This document shows positions 27,162 to 38,279 of a stretch of DNA of 64,000 bases, piece by piece. The DNA is from Gammaproteobacteria bacterium (GTDB lineage: Bacteria; Pseudomonadota; Gammaproteobacteria; HyVt-429), in the NCBI GenBank assembly GCA_013152415.1, contig JAADGI010000017.1, forward strand, positions 104,104 to 168,103, read 5' to 3'. The notes under the pieces were generated by a model. The model was not told the origin of the DNA. It ran no database searches and worked only from the letters and a program-made list of their open reading frames with translations. Positions within the stretch are counted from its first letter, which is position 1, and every line of letters starts with the position of its first letter. A program made the position numbers and the translations under genes.

Positions 27162-28940
27162 TCAGTCGTCCTTTATGGGCTTACGCAACTTGATGTTCAG
27201 ATCCCGTAGCTGAGTGTCATCGACTACACTCGGTGCCTCGGTCATCAAGCAAGAGGCCTTCTGTGTTTTTGGAAAGGCAATCACATCCCGTATCGAGGCC
27301 ACACCCGTCATCATTGCGGCGATTCGATCCAAACCAAATGCAATACCGCCGTGGGGGGGTGCACCATACTTCAAGGCGTCTAACAGAAAGCCAAATTTCT
27401 GCCGTGCCTCTTGGGCATCAATGCCCAAAGCGGCAAAGACCTTCTGTTGTATCCCGGACTGATGGATACGGATCGACCCGCCACCGATCTCGCTACCGTT
27501 GAGCACAATATCATAGGCCCGGGAAAGGACCTCTGCCGGATCAGAATCTAATCTGTCCACACTCGAGTCGGCAGGGGCAGTGAAGGGATGGTGCAGGGCC
27601 TGCAGACGCTTGGCCTTTTCATCGTACTCGAACATAGGAAACTCAACCACCCACAACGGCCACCACCCCTCCTTGAGCAAACCAAGATCTGCCGCCAGGC
27701 GATCACGAAGTGCGCCCAGTGCATCATTAACGATCCGGGCCTTATCTGCGCCAAAAAATACCAGATCTCCATCCTCTGCGGCACAACGCCCCATAATCGA
27801 GGCAATGACATCATCGGGCAAAAATTTGAGAATAGGCGACTGCAATCCCTCACGACCCTTGGCCACTTCGTTGACTTTGATATAGGCAAGACCCTTGGCA
27901 CCGTACTGAGCAACAAAGTCGGTATAGCCATCAATGGCCTGACGGCTGAGCGCACTGCCCTGGGGCAACCGTAGGGCCGCCACCCGCCCACCAGGGCTAT
28001 TGGCCGGACCGGCAAATACCTTAAATTCTACCGCCGCCATCAAGTCGCCCACATCCACCAATTCCAGAGGATTACGCAGATCGGGCCGGTCACTCCCGTA
28101 GCGGGAAATGGCTTCAGCGTAGCTCATACGCGGAAAAGGATCAGGCAGCGCCACCTCCAGAACGTTCTTAAAAACGTCCCGCAACATGCCCTCCATTAAA
28201 GACATCACATCTTCTTCGTCAACAAAACTCATCTCCACATCGAGCTGAGTGAATTCTGGCTGCCGATCGGCCCTTAAATCTTCATCACGAAAACAACGTG
28301 CAATCTGGAAATATCTTTCAAACCCCGCCACCATAAGCAACTGCTTGAATAATTGCGGTGACTGCGGCAAAGCAAAAAAATGGCCCAAGTGGGTGCGGCT
28401 GGGCACCAGGTAATCCCGTGCTCCTTCTGGCGTGGATTTGGTGAGTACCGGGGTCTCAATCTCAATGAATTCACGGTCTTCAAGATAGCGTCGTAAGTTA
28501 CGAGTCAAGGCATGACGCAAGCGCATGTTCTTTTGCATCGTATCGCGACGCAGATCAAGGTAACGATGACGCAAACGGACTTCCTCACCCACATCGGCCT
28601 CGTCCAGTTGAAATGGCAGTGCATCAGAGCGATTGAGGATACTGAGGCCTTTGACCAACACCTCGATCTCGCCGCTGGGTAATTGAGGATTGACGGTACC
28701 CTCGGGGCGGTGCCTGACTTTCCCACTGATCTGGAGCACATATTCACCGCGCAGGTGTTCGGCAGCGGTAAAGATGGCTGCATCATCAGGATCAAACACC
28801 ACCTGAACCAATCCCTTACGATCACGCAGGTCCACAAAAATGACACCACCATGGTCTCGCCTACGGTGGACCCAACCACAAAGCTCTACCGATTGGTCAA
28901 TATGATCAGCATTGAGTTGTCCACAATAAATACTGCGCAT
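27162..28940 (-). CDS. aspS: Aspartyl-tRNA synthetase, probably non-discriminating
   Basis: The 592-residue bacterial-type enzyme has the anticodon OB domain (1-105), class II catalytic motifs including [21 protein letters not shown], the GAD insertion (about 290-420) and motif 3 [12 protein letters not shown]. It charges tRNA-Asp. His30 in RRRDHGG and Gly81 in RHRPEGTVN match residues that make Pseudomonas-type enzymes also charge tRNA-Asn, in contrast to Leu and Lys of E. coli. This predicts GatCAB-based Asn-tRNA synthesis elsewhere in the genome. It follows DUF502 and fmdB. Confidence 0.97.
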   Translation of the reverse strand: MRSIYCGQLNADHIDQSVELCGWVHRRRDHGGVIFVDLRDRKGLVQVVFDPDDAAIFTAAEHLRGEYVLQISGKVRHRPEGTVNPQLPSGEIEVLVKGLSILNRSDALPFQLDEADVGEEVRLRHRYLDLRRDTMQKNMRLRHALTRNLRRYLEDREFIEIETPVLTKSTPEGARDYLVPSRTHLGHFFALPQSPQLFKQLLMVAGFERYFQIARCFRDEDLRADRQPEFTQLDVEMSFVDEEDVMSLMEGMLRDVFKNVLEVALPDPFPRMSYAEAISRYGSDRPDLRNPLELVDVGDLMAAVEFKVFAGPANSPGGRVAALRLPQGSALSRQAIDGYTDFVAQYGAKGLAYIKVNEVAKGREGLQSPILKFLPDDVIASIMGRCAAEDGDLVFFGADKARIVNDALGALRDRLAADLGLLKEGWWPLWVVEFPMFEYDEKAKRLQALHHPFTAPADSSVDRLDSDPAEVLSRAYDIVLNGSEIGGGSIRIHQSGIQQKVFAALGIDAQEARQKFGFLLDALKYGAPPHGGIAFGLDRIAAMMTGVASIRDVIAFPKTQKASCLMTEAPSVVDDTQLRDLNIKLRKPIKDD

Positions 28941-28994
28941 GATAATTCTTTCCTATTGTTTAAATCTGAACGTGGTGACAGTTAAAACTGTCAG

Positions 28995-29636
28995 TCAGGA
29001 TTCTACGAGCGGTGACTTAGCGGCCTTGTCGCCGACCCCATTGGGAATAACAACCCCGGCAGACATGATGAGCTTTAATCCAGCATCAACGTTCAAGTCG
29101 ACATCAATCACATCACTGGTGGGCACCATAAGAAAATACCCTGAGGTGGGATTGGGTGTGGTGGGCACAAATAGATTTACCAGTTTACCACCAACCTTGT
29201 CTTCTACTTCCGTTACCCCGGTGCCGGTCACAAAGGCCAGAGTCCACATATCACGACGCGGGTATTCCACCAAAACCACTTTACGAAATGACTGGCCCGA
29301 GCTGGAAAATAAAGTCTCCAACACCTGCTTGACCGCAGAGTAAATAGACCTCACCAGAGGGATACGTGCCAACAGACTTTCGCCAATACGCACCAACTGA
29401 CGACCAAAGAGGTTGGCCGCCACCATACCGGTAGCCAGCACCACCATTACGGTCAGCACCACACCCAAACCGGGGATCTTAAACCCCAACAAAATCTCAG
29501 GCCGGTAGGCCACGGGTAACAACACCAGGCTACGATCCATCAAATCCACCAAAAATTTGATAATCAGAACCGTGACCCCCAGGGGCACCCAGACCAAAAG
29601 CCCGGCAAAGAAATAACGTCTTAGTGACGACATCAT
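28995..29636 (-). CDS. DUF502-family membrane protein
   Basis: The 213-residue protein has two membrane helices near the N-terminus ([22 protein letters not shown] and [22 protein letters not shown]) and the family pattern [18 protein letters not shown], then [17 protein letters not shown] near residue 160. Its function is unknown; it is regularly found between fmdB and aspS in proteobacteria, as here, overlapping fmdB by four bases. Confidence 0.93.
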   Translation of the reverse strand: MMSSLRRYFFAGLLVWVPLGVTVLIIKFLVDLMDRSLVLLPVAYRPEILLGFKIPGLGVVLTVMVVLATGMVAANLFGRQLVRIGESLLARIPLVRSIYSAVKQVLETLFSSSGQSFRKVVLVEYPRRDMWTLAFVTGTGVTEVEDKVGGKLVNLFVPTTPNPTSGYFLMVPTSDVIDVDLNVDAGLKLIMSAGVVIPNGVGDKAAKSPLVES

Positions 29637-29884
29637 GATTTTGATGGGGCGGAACTGCCGCCCTTTTTCTCACTGGATTTGGCCGATTTAGGCTTACTAC
29701 CGCTATTTTTGAAGTCAGTCTCGTACCAACCAGAACCTTTTAGCCTGAACCCGGCAACGGACAACAGCTTTTTCAGCTTCGCCTCACCACATTCAGGGCA
29801 ATCCGTCCGGGGTGGCTCATTCATCTTCTGAATGACCTCAAGACGGTGTCCACAAGCGCTACACTCGTACTCATAGATCGGCAT
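29633..29884 (-). CDS. FmdB-family zinc-ribbon protein
   Basis: The start is set at the ATG with GGAGG upstream ([15 protein letters not shown]), giving 83 residues; the longer frame is not supported. Cys8, Cys11, Cys29 and Cys32 form the zinc ribbon. The tail is Ser/Lys-rich. The family is a small putative regulator of unknown target. It is the first gene of fmdB-DUF502-aspS and has a long structured leader. Confidence 0.93.
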   Translation of the reverse strand: MPIYEYECSACGHRLEVIQKMNEPPRTDCPECGEAKLKKLLSVAGFRLKGSGWYETDFKNSGSKPKSAKSSEKKGGSSAPSKS

Positions 29885-29992
29885 ACATACCTCCTGCTCA
29901 TAACGACACTGGCCAGCCTGTCCTACAGCTGGCTCAGACCGAACAATGGTTTGGCTGAAGTGGGGCTCCACTTCATCTATTTCAACATCTTA

Positions 29993-30140
29993 GCGCCCGG
30001 ATAGCCCCCGTATAGAGGGCAAGCATAGACGGGGTGGCGACCCTGCCACACAGCAATGCCGTGGACGGAAGGGACCCACCGGGACCCTCTGCGCTCCCGA
30101 AGGCCGGCAGACGGTAAATCAGCGGGCGATTATAGTCGCT
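29993..30140 (-). ncRNA. Structured G+C-rich leader or small RNA upstream of fmdB
   Basis: Read on the minus strand, TATAAT occurs at 30129-30134 (complement) and is followed by some 140 bases far richer in G+C than the flanks. It folds locally: GAGGG-U-CCC / GGG-U-CCCUUC forms a hairpin, CCGGCCUUCGGG forms another, and CGCCCG beside the -10 can pair with CGGGCG near 29997. The fmdB start lies about 110 bases downstream. It does not match tmRNA, RNase P, 4.5S or 6S as I know them. It could be an mRNA leader or a separate small RNA; this is inference. Confidence 0.35.
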
Positions 30141-30182
30141 GTGTGGCCACAACACACCTATTCCAAGGGGGTGGGGTCGGGC

Positions 30183-31559
30183 TTAGCTGCCAGCGATAGT
30201 AAGATTGTCTATCAGCAATGAGCCGGTACGTATGTTCTTGCGAAAATCCACGTCCTGACCCACTTTTACGACGCCTGAGAATAGATCCTGGAGCCGCCCG
30301 GCCACCGTGATCTCATCCACAGGAAACTGGATCTCGCCATTTTTAACCCAAAATCCCGCTGCACCACGGGAATAATCACCGGTCAGAATGTTCACACCGA
30401 AACCGATCAACTCGGTGATCAACAGGCCCTCACCCATGGTCCCGAGCAGGCCGGAAAGGTCATCCTCGCCAGGGTCGATGATCATATTATGCACCCCGCC
30501 GGCATTACCGGTGGTCTGCAAACCCAGTTTGCGCGCCGAGTAACTATCCAACAAATAGCCTTGCAATATGCCGTCTGTCACCAGGTTGCGCTGGTGGGTG
30601 GCGACCCCCTCATTGTCGTAGGCACTGCTCCCCAGCCCTCGGTGTATATGAGGATCTTCATGAATTTGAATATGGGGGGCAAACAACTGCTTGCCCTGGT
30701 GGTCTACTAAAAATGATGCCTTACGATATAGATTGCTGCCCCGAATCGCCGCACTCAAGTGGCCTAATACACTGGAGGCGATGGGGGCCTCAAAAATGAC
30801 CGGGGCCTTGCGGGTAGAGAGCTGGCGTGCGTTCAATCGTCGTAGAGTACGCTGCGCCGCCCGTGCCCCCACTGCCTCGGCCGAATCCAGATCCTGCGCC
30901 CGTCGAGCAACGGTGTACCACTGATCCCGTTGCATACCGCTGTCATCCTGGCCCACCACACTACAGCCCAGACTGTGTCGACTGGATCGTTGCCCACCTA
31001 AAAACCCATGACTATTGGCATAGACCTCAATGCCTTCGTGGCTAGACAGGGTGGCCCCTTCGGAATTGATAATGCGCTTGTCACTATCCCGAGCCACTTG
31101 CTCACAAACTTGCGCCATTTTAATGGCCTTGGAAACCGTCAGGTCCCAGGGATGATGAAGATCGAGATCCAATATCCGCGTGGCCATCTGCTCCTTATCT
31201 GCCAGGCCGCCAAAAGGGTCTTCGGCAGTATAGCGCGCGATACTGCACGCGGCATGCACGGTATCGCGCACGGCCCCCGGACTAAAATCTGAGGTACTGG
31301 CAGAGCCGCTATGGTCACCAAAATAAACGGTGACACCCAAAGACTTGTCACGGTTATGCTCAACGGTTTCCACATCACCTAGACGCACGGTAACCGAGAA
31401 CCCCCGACTGGTATTCACAGCGGCCTCAGCGCTGCTGGCACCCCGTGCCTTGGCCTCTGTCAACGCACTTTCCACCAAGGCACATAAATCCGCCTGCAAC
31501 GCGTCGTTAATGTAGGTCTCAGTTATCACAGAGTTATTTTCAGATGGTGATAATGTCAT
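30183..31559 (-). CDS. pmbA: PmbA/TldE, subunit of the TldD/TldE protease
   Basis: The 458-residue protein is the TldE partner, lacking the metal motif of TldD, with NSHGFLGGQRSSRHSLGC and the C-terminal DYSRGAAGFWVKNGEIQFPV. The TldDE heterodimer trims leader peptides such as those of microcins and unfolded peptides. It follows tldD directly on the same strand (74 bases). Confidence 0.96.
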   Translation of the reverse strand: MTLSPSENNSVITETYINDALQADLCALVESALTEAKARGASSAEAAVNTSRGFSVTVRLGDVETVEHNRDKSLGVTVYFGDHSGSASTSDFSPGAVRDTVHAACSIARYTAEDPFGGLADKEQMATRILDLDLHHPWDLTVSKAIKMAQVCEQVARDSDKRIINSEGATLSSHEGIEVYANSHGFLGGQRSSRHSLGCSVVGQDDSGMQRDQWYTVARRAQDLDSAEAVGARAAQRTLRRLNARQLSTRKAPVIFEAPIASSVLGHLSAAIRGSNLYRKASFLVDHQGKQLFAPHIQIHEDPHIHRGLGSSAYDNEGVATHQRNLVTDGILQGYLLDSYSARKLGLQTTGNAGGVHNMIIDPGEDDLSGLLGTMGEGLLITELIGFGVNILTGDYSRGAAGFWVKNGEIQFPVDEITVAGRLQDLFSGVVKVGQDVDFRKNIRTGSLLIDNLTIAGS

Positions 31560-31633
31560 AGCCTGCTTCCCAATCTCGTTTGCTCGGAATAAATTCCGAC
31601 ATACTTAATGAGTTCATTAGTTGCCCGATATAC

Positions 31634-33070
31634 CTATACCTGGGTCCCACCTACCGTAAGACCATCAATGCGTAGAGTCGGTTGCCCCACCCCCACCGGC
31701 ACACTCTGACCTTCCTTGCCACAGGTGCCGACACCGCTGTCTAACTCCAGGTCATGGCCCACCATGGCCACACGGTTGAGCACATCCGGGCCATTACCAA
31801 TAAGCGTGGCACCCTTAACCGGCCGGGTGACTTTGCCATGTTCTATGAGATAGGCCTCACTGGCGGAAAACACGAATTTACCCGAGGTAATATCCACCTG
31901 GCCACCACCGAAATTCACCGCATAGAGCCCCTTGTCCACCGAGGCGATAATTTCTTGCGGATCATATTGCCCTGCAACCATGAAGGTATTGGTCATGCGC
32001 GGCATGGGGAGGTGGGCATAAGATTCGCGGCGGCCATTACCGGTGGACGGTACCTTCATCAAACGGGCGTTCATATTGTCCTGCATGTAGGCACTAAGTA
32101 TGCCATTTTCTATGAGTACAGTACGTTGGGCCGGTGTACCTTCGTCATCTATGGTCAAGGAACCGCGACGATCTTTCAGGGTGCCATCGTCGACTACAGT
32201 ACACTGGTCCGAGGCGACCTTTTCCCCCAGCCGACCACTAAAGGCAGAGGTACCCTTGCGGTTAAAGTCCCCTTCCAGGCCATGGCCAATGGCCTCATGT
32301 AACAGAATGCCGGGCCAACCCGGGCCCAACACTACGGTCATGGGACCGGCCGGAGGCTCATCGGCCTCAAGATTGACCAGCGCCTGGCGTACGGCCTCGC
32401 GGGCATAACCCAGGGCCCTGTCCGAATCCAGGAAATAGTCATATCCGGTACGACCACCACCACCGGCATGGCCTTGTTCGCGACGCCCATTTTGCTCAAC
32501 GATGACGGTGACATTGAGCCGAACCAGAGGGCGGATATCCGCTGCCAGCACACCATCGCTGCGCACTACCAGGATTTTCTCAAAGCTTGCAGCCATATTG
32601 GCCATGACCTCCTTGACCCGATTATCCTGGGCGTGGGCCTCGGCCTCTACCCGCTCGAGCAGTGCGATCTTGTCTTCATCCTTCAGGCTGGCCAGTGGGT
32701 CCAATGAAGTATACAACGCTGGCACCTTGACACCCTGCCACGCCATAGCGACCTGCTTGTCATCCCCACTTTGGGCAATGGCCCGTGCGGCACGGGCAGC
32801 ATCCAGCAAGGCGGGGATCTGTAATTCATCTGAATAGGCAAACCCGGACTTTTCTCCCATCACGGCACGCGCACCCACACCTTGATCAATGCTGTGGCTA
32901 CCGGATTTTACCTGCCCTTCTTCCAGGGACCAGGCTTCATGTCGGCTGTATTGAAAATACAGATCTGCATAATCCATTCGTGACCCACAGAGTTGGCCAA
33001 TAAGTCGGTCCAGTTCTAAATCACCAATCCCGACAGGGTCCAGTAAAGCCTGTTTAACTTGCTCTAGCAT
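31634..33070 (-). CDS. tldD: TldD, metalloprotease subunit
   Basis: The 478-residue protein carries the zinc motif [11 protein letters not shown] (His258, Glu259, His263 as HExxxH) and matches TldD throughout. With PmbA it forms a barrel-like protease that takes unfolded peptides. It lies in the conserved series rng-yhdP-nitrilase-tldD-pmbA. Confidence 0.97.
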   Translation of the reverse strand: MLEQVKQALLDPVGIGDLELDRLIGQLCGSRMDYADLYFQYSRHEAWSLEEGQVKSGSHSIDQGVGARAVMGEKSGFAYSDELQIPALLDAARAARAIAQSGDDKQVAMAWQGVKVPALYTSLDPLASLKDEDKIALLERVEAEAHAQDNRVKEVMANMAASFEKILVVRSDGVLAADIRPLVRLNVTVIVEQNGRREQGHAGGGGRTGYDYFLDSDRALGYAREAVRQALVNLEADEPPAGPMTVVLGPGWPGILLHEAIGHGLEGDFNRKGTSAFSGRLGEKVASDQCTVVDDGTLKDRRGSLTIDDEGTPAQRTVLIENGILSAYMQDNMNARLMKVPSTGNGRRESYAHLPMPRMTNTFMVAGQYDPQEIIASVDKGLYAVNFGGGQVDITSGKFVFSASEAYLIEHGKVTRPVKGATLIGNGPDVLNRVAMVGHDLELDSGVGTCGKEGQSVPVGVGQPTLRIDGLTVGGTQV

Positions 33071-33121
33071 TTAACGACGACACCTATAAAATTAACAAAA
33101 AGACAACACACAGCAATCGCG

Positions 33122-33934
33122 CTAGCATCCAATCTTTCTATGATGAACGCTGGGTAGTTTCTTGCGAATAGATTTCAGTTCACCAAGATCCAGGTCGGCA
33201 ACGACCAAACCTTCTCCCACCTGGCGCCGATTTAGGATATTCCCCCACGGGTCCACCACCATACTGTCACCGTGAGTGCATCGACCATTGGCATGCCGTC
33301 CCGACTGACCCGCCGCAACCACAAAGGCGGTGTTCTCAATGGCACGGGCACGAACCAGCACTTCCCAATGAGCCCGCCCAGTATAGGCCGTAAATGCGGC
33401 AGGGATCATAAACACCTCCACCTGTTTGTCCAGCATAGACCGAAATAGTTCTGGAAAACGCAAATCATAACAAACCGCAATACCCAATCTCCCATGGGGA
33501 GTATCGACCACAACAATATCTTCACCTGCAGCATAATATTCGGATTCCCGGTAAGACTCGCCACCATCCAATTCCACGTCAAACAAATGGATCTTGTCAT
33601 AACGCGCACGGCGATCCCCCTTGGGGTCATACACAAGGCAACTGCTGCACAATTTTTCTTGGTTGCCATCGAGCAACGATAGGGTTCCCCCCACCAGCCA
33701 GAACTCATATCGCCGGGCCATATTGGCTAGAAATTCCTGGATGGGGCCTTGCCCAAGGGTTTCCCGCACCTGCCACCGTTCATTGTCATCAGCCGACATG
33801 AGGGCAAAATTTTCCGGCAGCAGCACCACCTCGGCCCCCGCAACATGCGCTTGGGCTAGTAAGGCTTCGGTCACAGCGAGGTTATCTTTGACCTCGGTAC
33901 TAGAGGTCATTTGTACCGCCGCGACTCGGGTCAC
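33122..33934 (-). CDS. Nitrilase-superfamily carbon-nitrogen hydrolase (NIT1/NIT2-like)
   Basis: The 270-residue enzyme has the Glu-Lys-Cys triad: Glu41 in LLPENFAL, Lys114 in RYDKIHLFDVE and Cys155 in AVCYDLRFPE. Its close relatives hydrolyse deaminated glutathione or other omega-amides, a metabolite-repair role. It overlaps the upstream small gene by four bases and precedes tldD, a frequent arrangement. Confidence 0.9.
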   Translation of the reverse strand: MTRVAAVQMTSSTEVKDNLAVTEALLAQAHVAGAEVVLLPENFALMSADDNERWQVRETLGQGPIQEFLANMARRYEFWLVGGTLSLLDGNQEKLCSSCLVYDPKGDRRARYDKIHLFDVELDGGESYRESEYYAAGEDIVVVDTPHGRLGIAVCYDLRFPELFRSMLDKQVEVFMIPAAFTAYTGRAHWEVLVRARAIENTAFVVAAGQSGRHANGRCTHGDSMVVDPWGNILNRRQVGEGLVVADLDLGELKSIRKKLPSVHHRKIGC

Positions 33935-34287
33935 TGGCTTGGGCGACCCGATTGTGAGCGGAGCACGATCACATCGGCTTTACCAGATCCGGGCTCAAGA
34001 ATTATCCGCGAGGAGGCCACCCCCAGACTGACCAACCAATCCCTTAGCTGCTCAGCCCATGCCATCCCCTGATCACCGCCTGGATAACGAATACTGACAC
34101 TGTTATCAGGAGCTGACTCAAAAATCTGCATCCATCTTGTTAGCGGAACAAGTTCAACAACATTTTGGCCACGGTCAATCTGTTTCCATTGATCCAAAGG
34201 TAAAGAAATACTCTCAGCCACAGCTATCGCGGGTAGAATCAATACAAATATAAGGGCTACTCGAAACATAGGGGCGAAGCATAGCAC
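33931..34287 (-). CDS. Hypothetical exported protein between yhdP and the nitrilase
   Basis: The 118-residue frame starts at GTG, with an ATG at 34269 (MFRVALIFVLILPAIAVAES) that begins a normal signal peptide and may be the true start. The mature part of about 90 residues (SVSIRYPGGDQGMAWAEQLRDWLVSLGVASSRIILEPG) has the spacing of a shortened OmpA-like fold, where a helix of AxxLxxxLxxxGVxxxRI type is followed by a strand. That likeness is tentative. It is tightly packed: seven bases after yhdP, and overlapping the next gene. Confidence 0.7.
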   Translation of the reverse strand: MLCFAPMFRVALIFVLILPAIAVAESISLPLDQWKQIDRGQNVVELVPLTRWMQIFESAPDNSVSIRYPGGDQGMAWAEQLRDWLVSLGVASSRIILEPGSGKADVIVLRSQSGRPSQ

Positions 34288-34294
34288 CCCCCTA

Positions 34295-37200
34295 TCAACC
34301 CTGGGAATGGTTCTCTACCCGGGTCATAGCAGGATCATCCCAGGGACCGGTGACCACATAGTGATAATGCACCAGATCGGATAATTGCTTTTTGAACACC
34401 TTTTGAAACAAGAAAATGACGGCCCCGGCGGCTGGGCTGCCCAGGACACTCCCGGCAATCGCCAAATTACCCCCCAGTTGTGGGATCACGGTCAGCTGAA
34501 GATCATAATCCTCAGTAACAATACCGCTGCGGCCAACAACTCGAATATCCGCAGTCGGGCCCAACAAGGTCAAATCCTGAGTGTAGGCAGTGCCATTTTC
34601 AATTTGTAATCCACCACTAATACGATCAAAGGCAAAACCTTTTGAAAAAATATCAGTGAAGTCGAGCCGTAATCGACGTGCCAGGGCATCCAGATTAAAC
34701 AGACCCAAAAATCGACCAGCACCGGGATCCACTTTGGGAAAGCGGCCTTGACTGGCATTGACATAAAGGCTTGCGTTAACCGTAGCCAGATCAAAATCTG
34801 GTAAGCCACCCGGCCAATCCAGATCGACCTGCAATTTTGCTCGGCCACCCTTCACCTGCCCTGGTAAACTCCAATGCCTCAGGCTCCTACCTATATCGGT
34901 GGTGTTCATCTCAATATGATATTGAGATCGACCTTTGCCGGGTCGTGTTTTCCATTGCCCCTTCGCCGATAAATTAAAATAGGGCTCACTCAAACTAAAT
35001 TGTTCTACATGCCAGCCATGCTCTATGGGTGATGCGATCAATCCCATCTTGCCCAACACCAAATCACCATAACGGAATTGTTGTGCCTGAATCTCTAGTT
35101 CGGGTAGATCAGACCGGGATGCCGCAGTGGAAAGGGGGGAAGTTTTGTCGCCAGTCTCGGCAACATCCTTTTCCCAATAAAGATGTTCCAACTTTAGTTC
35201 CAGACGTTTCTTGGTATCCCCCCATAAAAAATCAAAATCGCCGGCAAGCTCGGCAGCAGAAATTGATCCCTGCCAACGATTGTATTTGTCACGACTACCG
35301 CTTAGACGGACTTCGGAAAATTGACGATCGAAAAACTTTACACTCCCTACATTACTGCTCAATCGGCTGATGCCTGCATCGGGCCGTAAGTCACTACGTT
35401 GTGCGATGGGTTTTAGGTAGGCCAACCACTTATCCAAATTAATCTCATCCTGTGCCACATGCAGGCCTACACCCTTTTCCTTGGTGGCCTTTGCGGTGAC
35501 ACTACCCACCACGATTTGTCCACGCTCTAAAACTGCCTCATTCGCCTGACGCCGAAACCACAGCTGACCATTCAGACGATCATAGATACGGAATTTAACA
35601 TCGCGCCCAGCCTTACCATGGAAACGAGTCACGACTTTCAAGGGCCATGCATCACCGGCGTCTTTCTTTAAAGGTATCGGTGCGGTTGAATAGACCCCTT
35701 TCAGATCCGATACCACGCTGAGCACACCACCACCCTCGCCCTCGCCCAGACGCAAGTTCCCATGCCAATCTGCATCGCCGTTCAGTGGCGCAACCAGTTC
35801 TTTTCCAAGCAACGGGTCCAGATTTTTGACCTGGGCGCGGCCACTCATATTGACCACCACCTTAGGAATCGGGCCTGGCCTGGGTGTTGACACAGTCAAC
35901 AATGCCCTTCCCCCCAGGATATTTGCCGGTATAGGCCCACTGTGCACCTCGGTCTCACTAAACGACAAGGGGCCCGTCAGACCGGAAATCTCTATGCCCC
36001 CACCCAACCTCAGGGCCGCGTTGTTAAACATGTAACGCCCCGATACACGACTGGATTTTGGGTCTTTCATCGGCACATCAATACTGACGTCTAAAACACC
36101 TTGTCCACGGCCACTCATTGCCGCAAGCGCAAGACGCGCCTTCTTGAATAAAGGCCCACTTTGCAAAAACTCTACCACCCGATCAAAACCACCTTCCAAC
36201 CGCCCGGCAATTTTTACCACTTTTTTCGGGTCTTTAAAATTGTCAATACGAACATTGACGCTGGATGCACCCAAGCCACCTATCAGGGCGTGGTTTCCTG
36301 TAACCAACAAGCCAGCCTTTTCAAATAACAAGTCTGCGTTAATTTGCTCAAGTCTTGGCCAACCTGGTGTATAGTCAAGCACCCCATCGGTCACCCGCGC
36401 ATGAACCTTAAATTCACCTGGGCCGTCAACAAATGGCCATTCCCGCACACGCCCTTTGTAATAAAGGCTGCCATCAACCACCTTGCCAGCAATGATTGCC
36501 CGATTTAGCCAATGAACCGTTTTGGGCTTGAGTCGTCTGCTTGGAACATAGCGAGACGCATGATTAATATCCCCTTCACGAAAGGCCACCTCAAGCAAAA
36601 GGTGCGGAGAAATAGACCGATCAAACGGCACCTGGGCCTCAAAATGACCTGTACCCTTACCATCATCATTGCCCATGGCAAGCTTGTGCCCAACCACCTG
36701 CCAATGGTCTGAGCCCTTTTCCCATACGATTTCACCCTGGGCAAAATTCACCGGCAATGGTTGCTCAAATAACCTTGGAAACTCGACAGTGGCATTTTTA
36801 GTGTTGAGTTCAAATCGTCCACCCGTTTTGTGTAAGGACAACGACCCACTTGCACCACGCACCCCGGGGAATTTCCTATAGGGCAGCACTGAAGCATTAA
36901 CCAACTTTGCGTCCAACTGAAAGGCCTCTGGCTTTTTCCACCCCCCCTTCAGCGATAATTTTAGGTCACGGACCTCACCACCGGGCTGTAGCTGTTGGAT
37001 AATCTGGACGGGTTTACTTTCACTTCTTAATTTATTGATAAGCGCAACCATCTCTTGCACGCGAACCCGGTCTACCTGAAATAACAGCTCTGCTTCATCG
37101 TTCCTTAGCTTTGCTCTCAAGTGGCCCACCGACCAGGGCTTATCCTCAAACCACAAATTCAGGCGGTCGACATCAAACTGCCAGCCATTTGCTTCGCGCT

Positions 37201-38188
37201 GCCACAGGAAATGGCCCTCCAGATTCTTTACCTGGAAAGGTGCACGAAGACCAACCAGATCAGTTTTGAATTTTTTTATACCGATAGCACCATTGGCACG
37301 CTCCAAGCGGCCTGCCGTCCATAGGAACCTGGCCTTGGTGTTAATCTTTCCTGTTAAAGTCCGGGGTAGTTGTTCTTTAATAATTTTAGGTAATTGATCA
37401 ATATCGAGTGTCGCCACTTCAAAATCGAGCCTGCCATGCCAATCGGTATCAACAAAGGGCATCCCCTCAATATCCGCCGATACTGAAAGACTCTCTGATA
37501 CCACATCGACGAGATGTGCAGACCCACTAAAGCGATGGCGACTGCCATCGTTCTCCAACTTGAGAGTCAAATTGGAGAGATAGACCGGGGGACCCCCAGA
37601 TTGCTTGTCCGCCCAAATCACCTCCCCGTCTTCAATGAGAATCTTATTTTGCCGAAACAGCCAATTCACGAATGACCTGCCGCCGGTGCCTTGAGTATTA
37701 TCGTCACCCTGACCACTTGGCGCGATATCACCAACTTCTATACTGCCATCCTCAAGTCGAGTGACCTGTAACGATGGCCGCACCAAAGTCAGATCGTCCA
37801 GTACCAGTTCACCGATCAACAAAGGCAAAGTGGCGACCCGAATCTTTGCCGCATCAAGACGAATGGCAACCTTACGTCCATCTTCGGACAATAAATGAAT
37901 ATTTTCGACCAAAAGACGAGGATAGAAACCACGCCAATAAGCCTCAAGCTTCTCTATGCGCACCGGGCGATTGGATTTTTGGGACAAATAGGCCTCTATT
38001 TCAGCCTTTTTATCGCCCAAAGAAGGCAGCCAAATCTTTAAAACCACCACCACCACCACAACCACAGCCAAAAAAATCAGGCTCATATTTCGCAACCAGC
38101 AGCCACATCGACGCAGATGGGGCCCACTCGCCTTGGTAGCGGGATGGTCCATTAACTTCTTGATGCGTGGATGATGAAAAAGGCTCAA
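34295..38188 (-). CDS. yhdP: YhdP-family AsmA-like envelope protein
   Basis: The 1297-residue protein has one N-terminal membrane helix (LIFLAVVVVVVVVLKIWLP) and then a very long periplasmic beta-rich region ending with the AsmA-type domain (GGNLAIAGSVLGSPAAGAVIFLFQKVF near 1240). YhdP, TamB and YdbH are thought to be bridges that carry phospholipid to the outer membrane. The longest frame starts at TTG with AGGA upstream; ATG 38152 (MDHPATK) is an alternative. It follows rng, as in many gammaproteobacteria. Confidence 0.94.
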   Translation of the reverse strand: MSLFHHPRIKKLMDHPATKASGPHLRRCGCWLRNMSLIFLAVVVVVVVVLKIWLPSLGDKKAEIEAYLSQKSNRPVRIEKLEAYWRGFYPRLLVENIHLLSEDGRKVAIRLDAAKIRVATLPLLIGELVLDDLTLVRPSLQVTRLEDGSIEVGDIAPSGQGDDNTQGTGGRSFVNWLFRQNKILIEDGEVIWADKQSGGPPVYLSNLTLKLENDGSRHRFSGSAHLVDVVSESLSVSADIEGMPFVDTDWHGRLDFEVATLDIDQLPKIIKEQLPRTLTGKINTKARFLWTAGRLERANGAIGIKKFKTDLVGLRAPFQVKNLEGHFLWQREANGWQFDVDRLNLWFEDKPWSVGHLRAKLRNDEAELLFQVDRVRVQEMVALINKLRSESKPVQIIQQLQPGGEVRDLKLSLKGGWKKPEAFQLDAKLVNASVLPYRKFPGVRGASGSLSLHKTGGRFELNTKNATVEFPRLFEQPLPVNFAQGEIVWEKGSDHWQVVGHKLAMGNDDGKGTGHFEAQVPFDRSISPHLLLEVAFREGDINHASRYVPSRRLKPKTVHWLNRAIIAGKVVDGSLYYKGRVREWPFVDGPGEFKVHARVTDGVLDYTPGWPRLEQINADLLFEKAGLLVTGNHALIGGLGASSVNVRIDNFKDPKKVVKIAGRLEGGFDRVVEFLQSGPLFKKARLALAAMSGRGQGVLDVSIDVPMKDPKSSRVSGRYMFNNAALRLGGGIEISGLTGPLSFSETEVHSGPIPANILGGRALLTVSTPRPGPIPKVVVNMSGRAQVKNLDPLLGKELVAPLNGDADWHGNLRLGEGEGGGVLSVVSDLKGVYSTAPIPLKKDAGDAWPLKVVTRFHGKAGRDVKFRIYDRLNGQLWFRRQANEAVLERGQIVVGSVTAKATKEKGVGLHVAQDEINLDKWLAYLKPIAQRSDLRPDAGISRLSSNVGSVKFFDRQFSEVRLSGSRDKYNRWQGSISAAELAGDFDFLWGDTKKRLELKLEHLYWEKDVAETGDKTSPLSTAASRSDLPELEIQAQQFRYGDLVLGKMGLIASPIEHGWHVEQFSLSEPYFNLSAKGQWKTRPGKGRSQYHIEMNTTDIGRSLRHWSLPGQVKGGRAKLQVDLDWPGGLPDFDLATVNASLYVNASQGRFPKVDPGAGRFLGLFNLDALARRLRLDFTDIFSKGFAFDRISGGLQIENGTAYTQDLTLLGPTADIRVVGRSGIVTEDYDLQLTVIPQLGGNLAIAGSVLGSPAAGAVIFLFQKVFKKQLSDLVHYHYVVTGPWDDPAMTRVENHSQG

Positions 38189-38279
38189 AACTCAGGGTCC
38201 TGGTAGACATGGTTGGCTGCCACAGCTTGATGGTGGCTGAAAACCCCATTATACCGGCTTGGGGAGATGGGGTCCTGCG

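Noticed and set aside
30000..30140. Known RNAs (6S, 4.5S, RNase P, tmRNA) at the structured leader
   Set aside because: None of their conserved cores could be found in the sequence.
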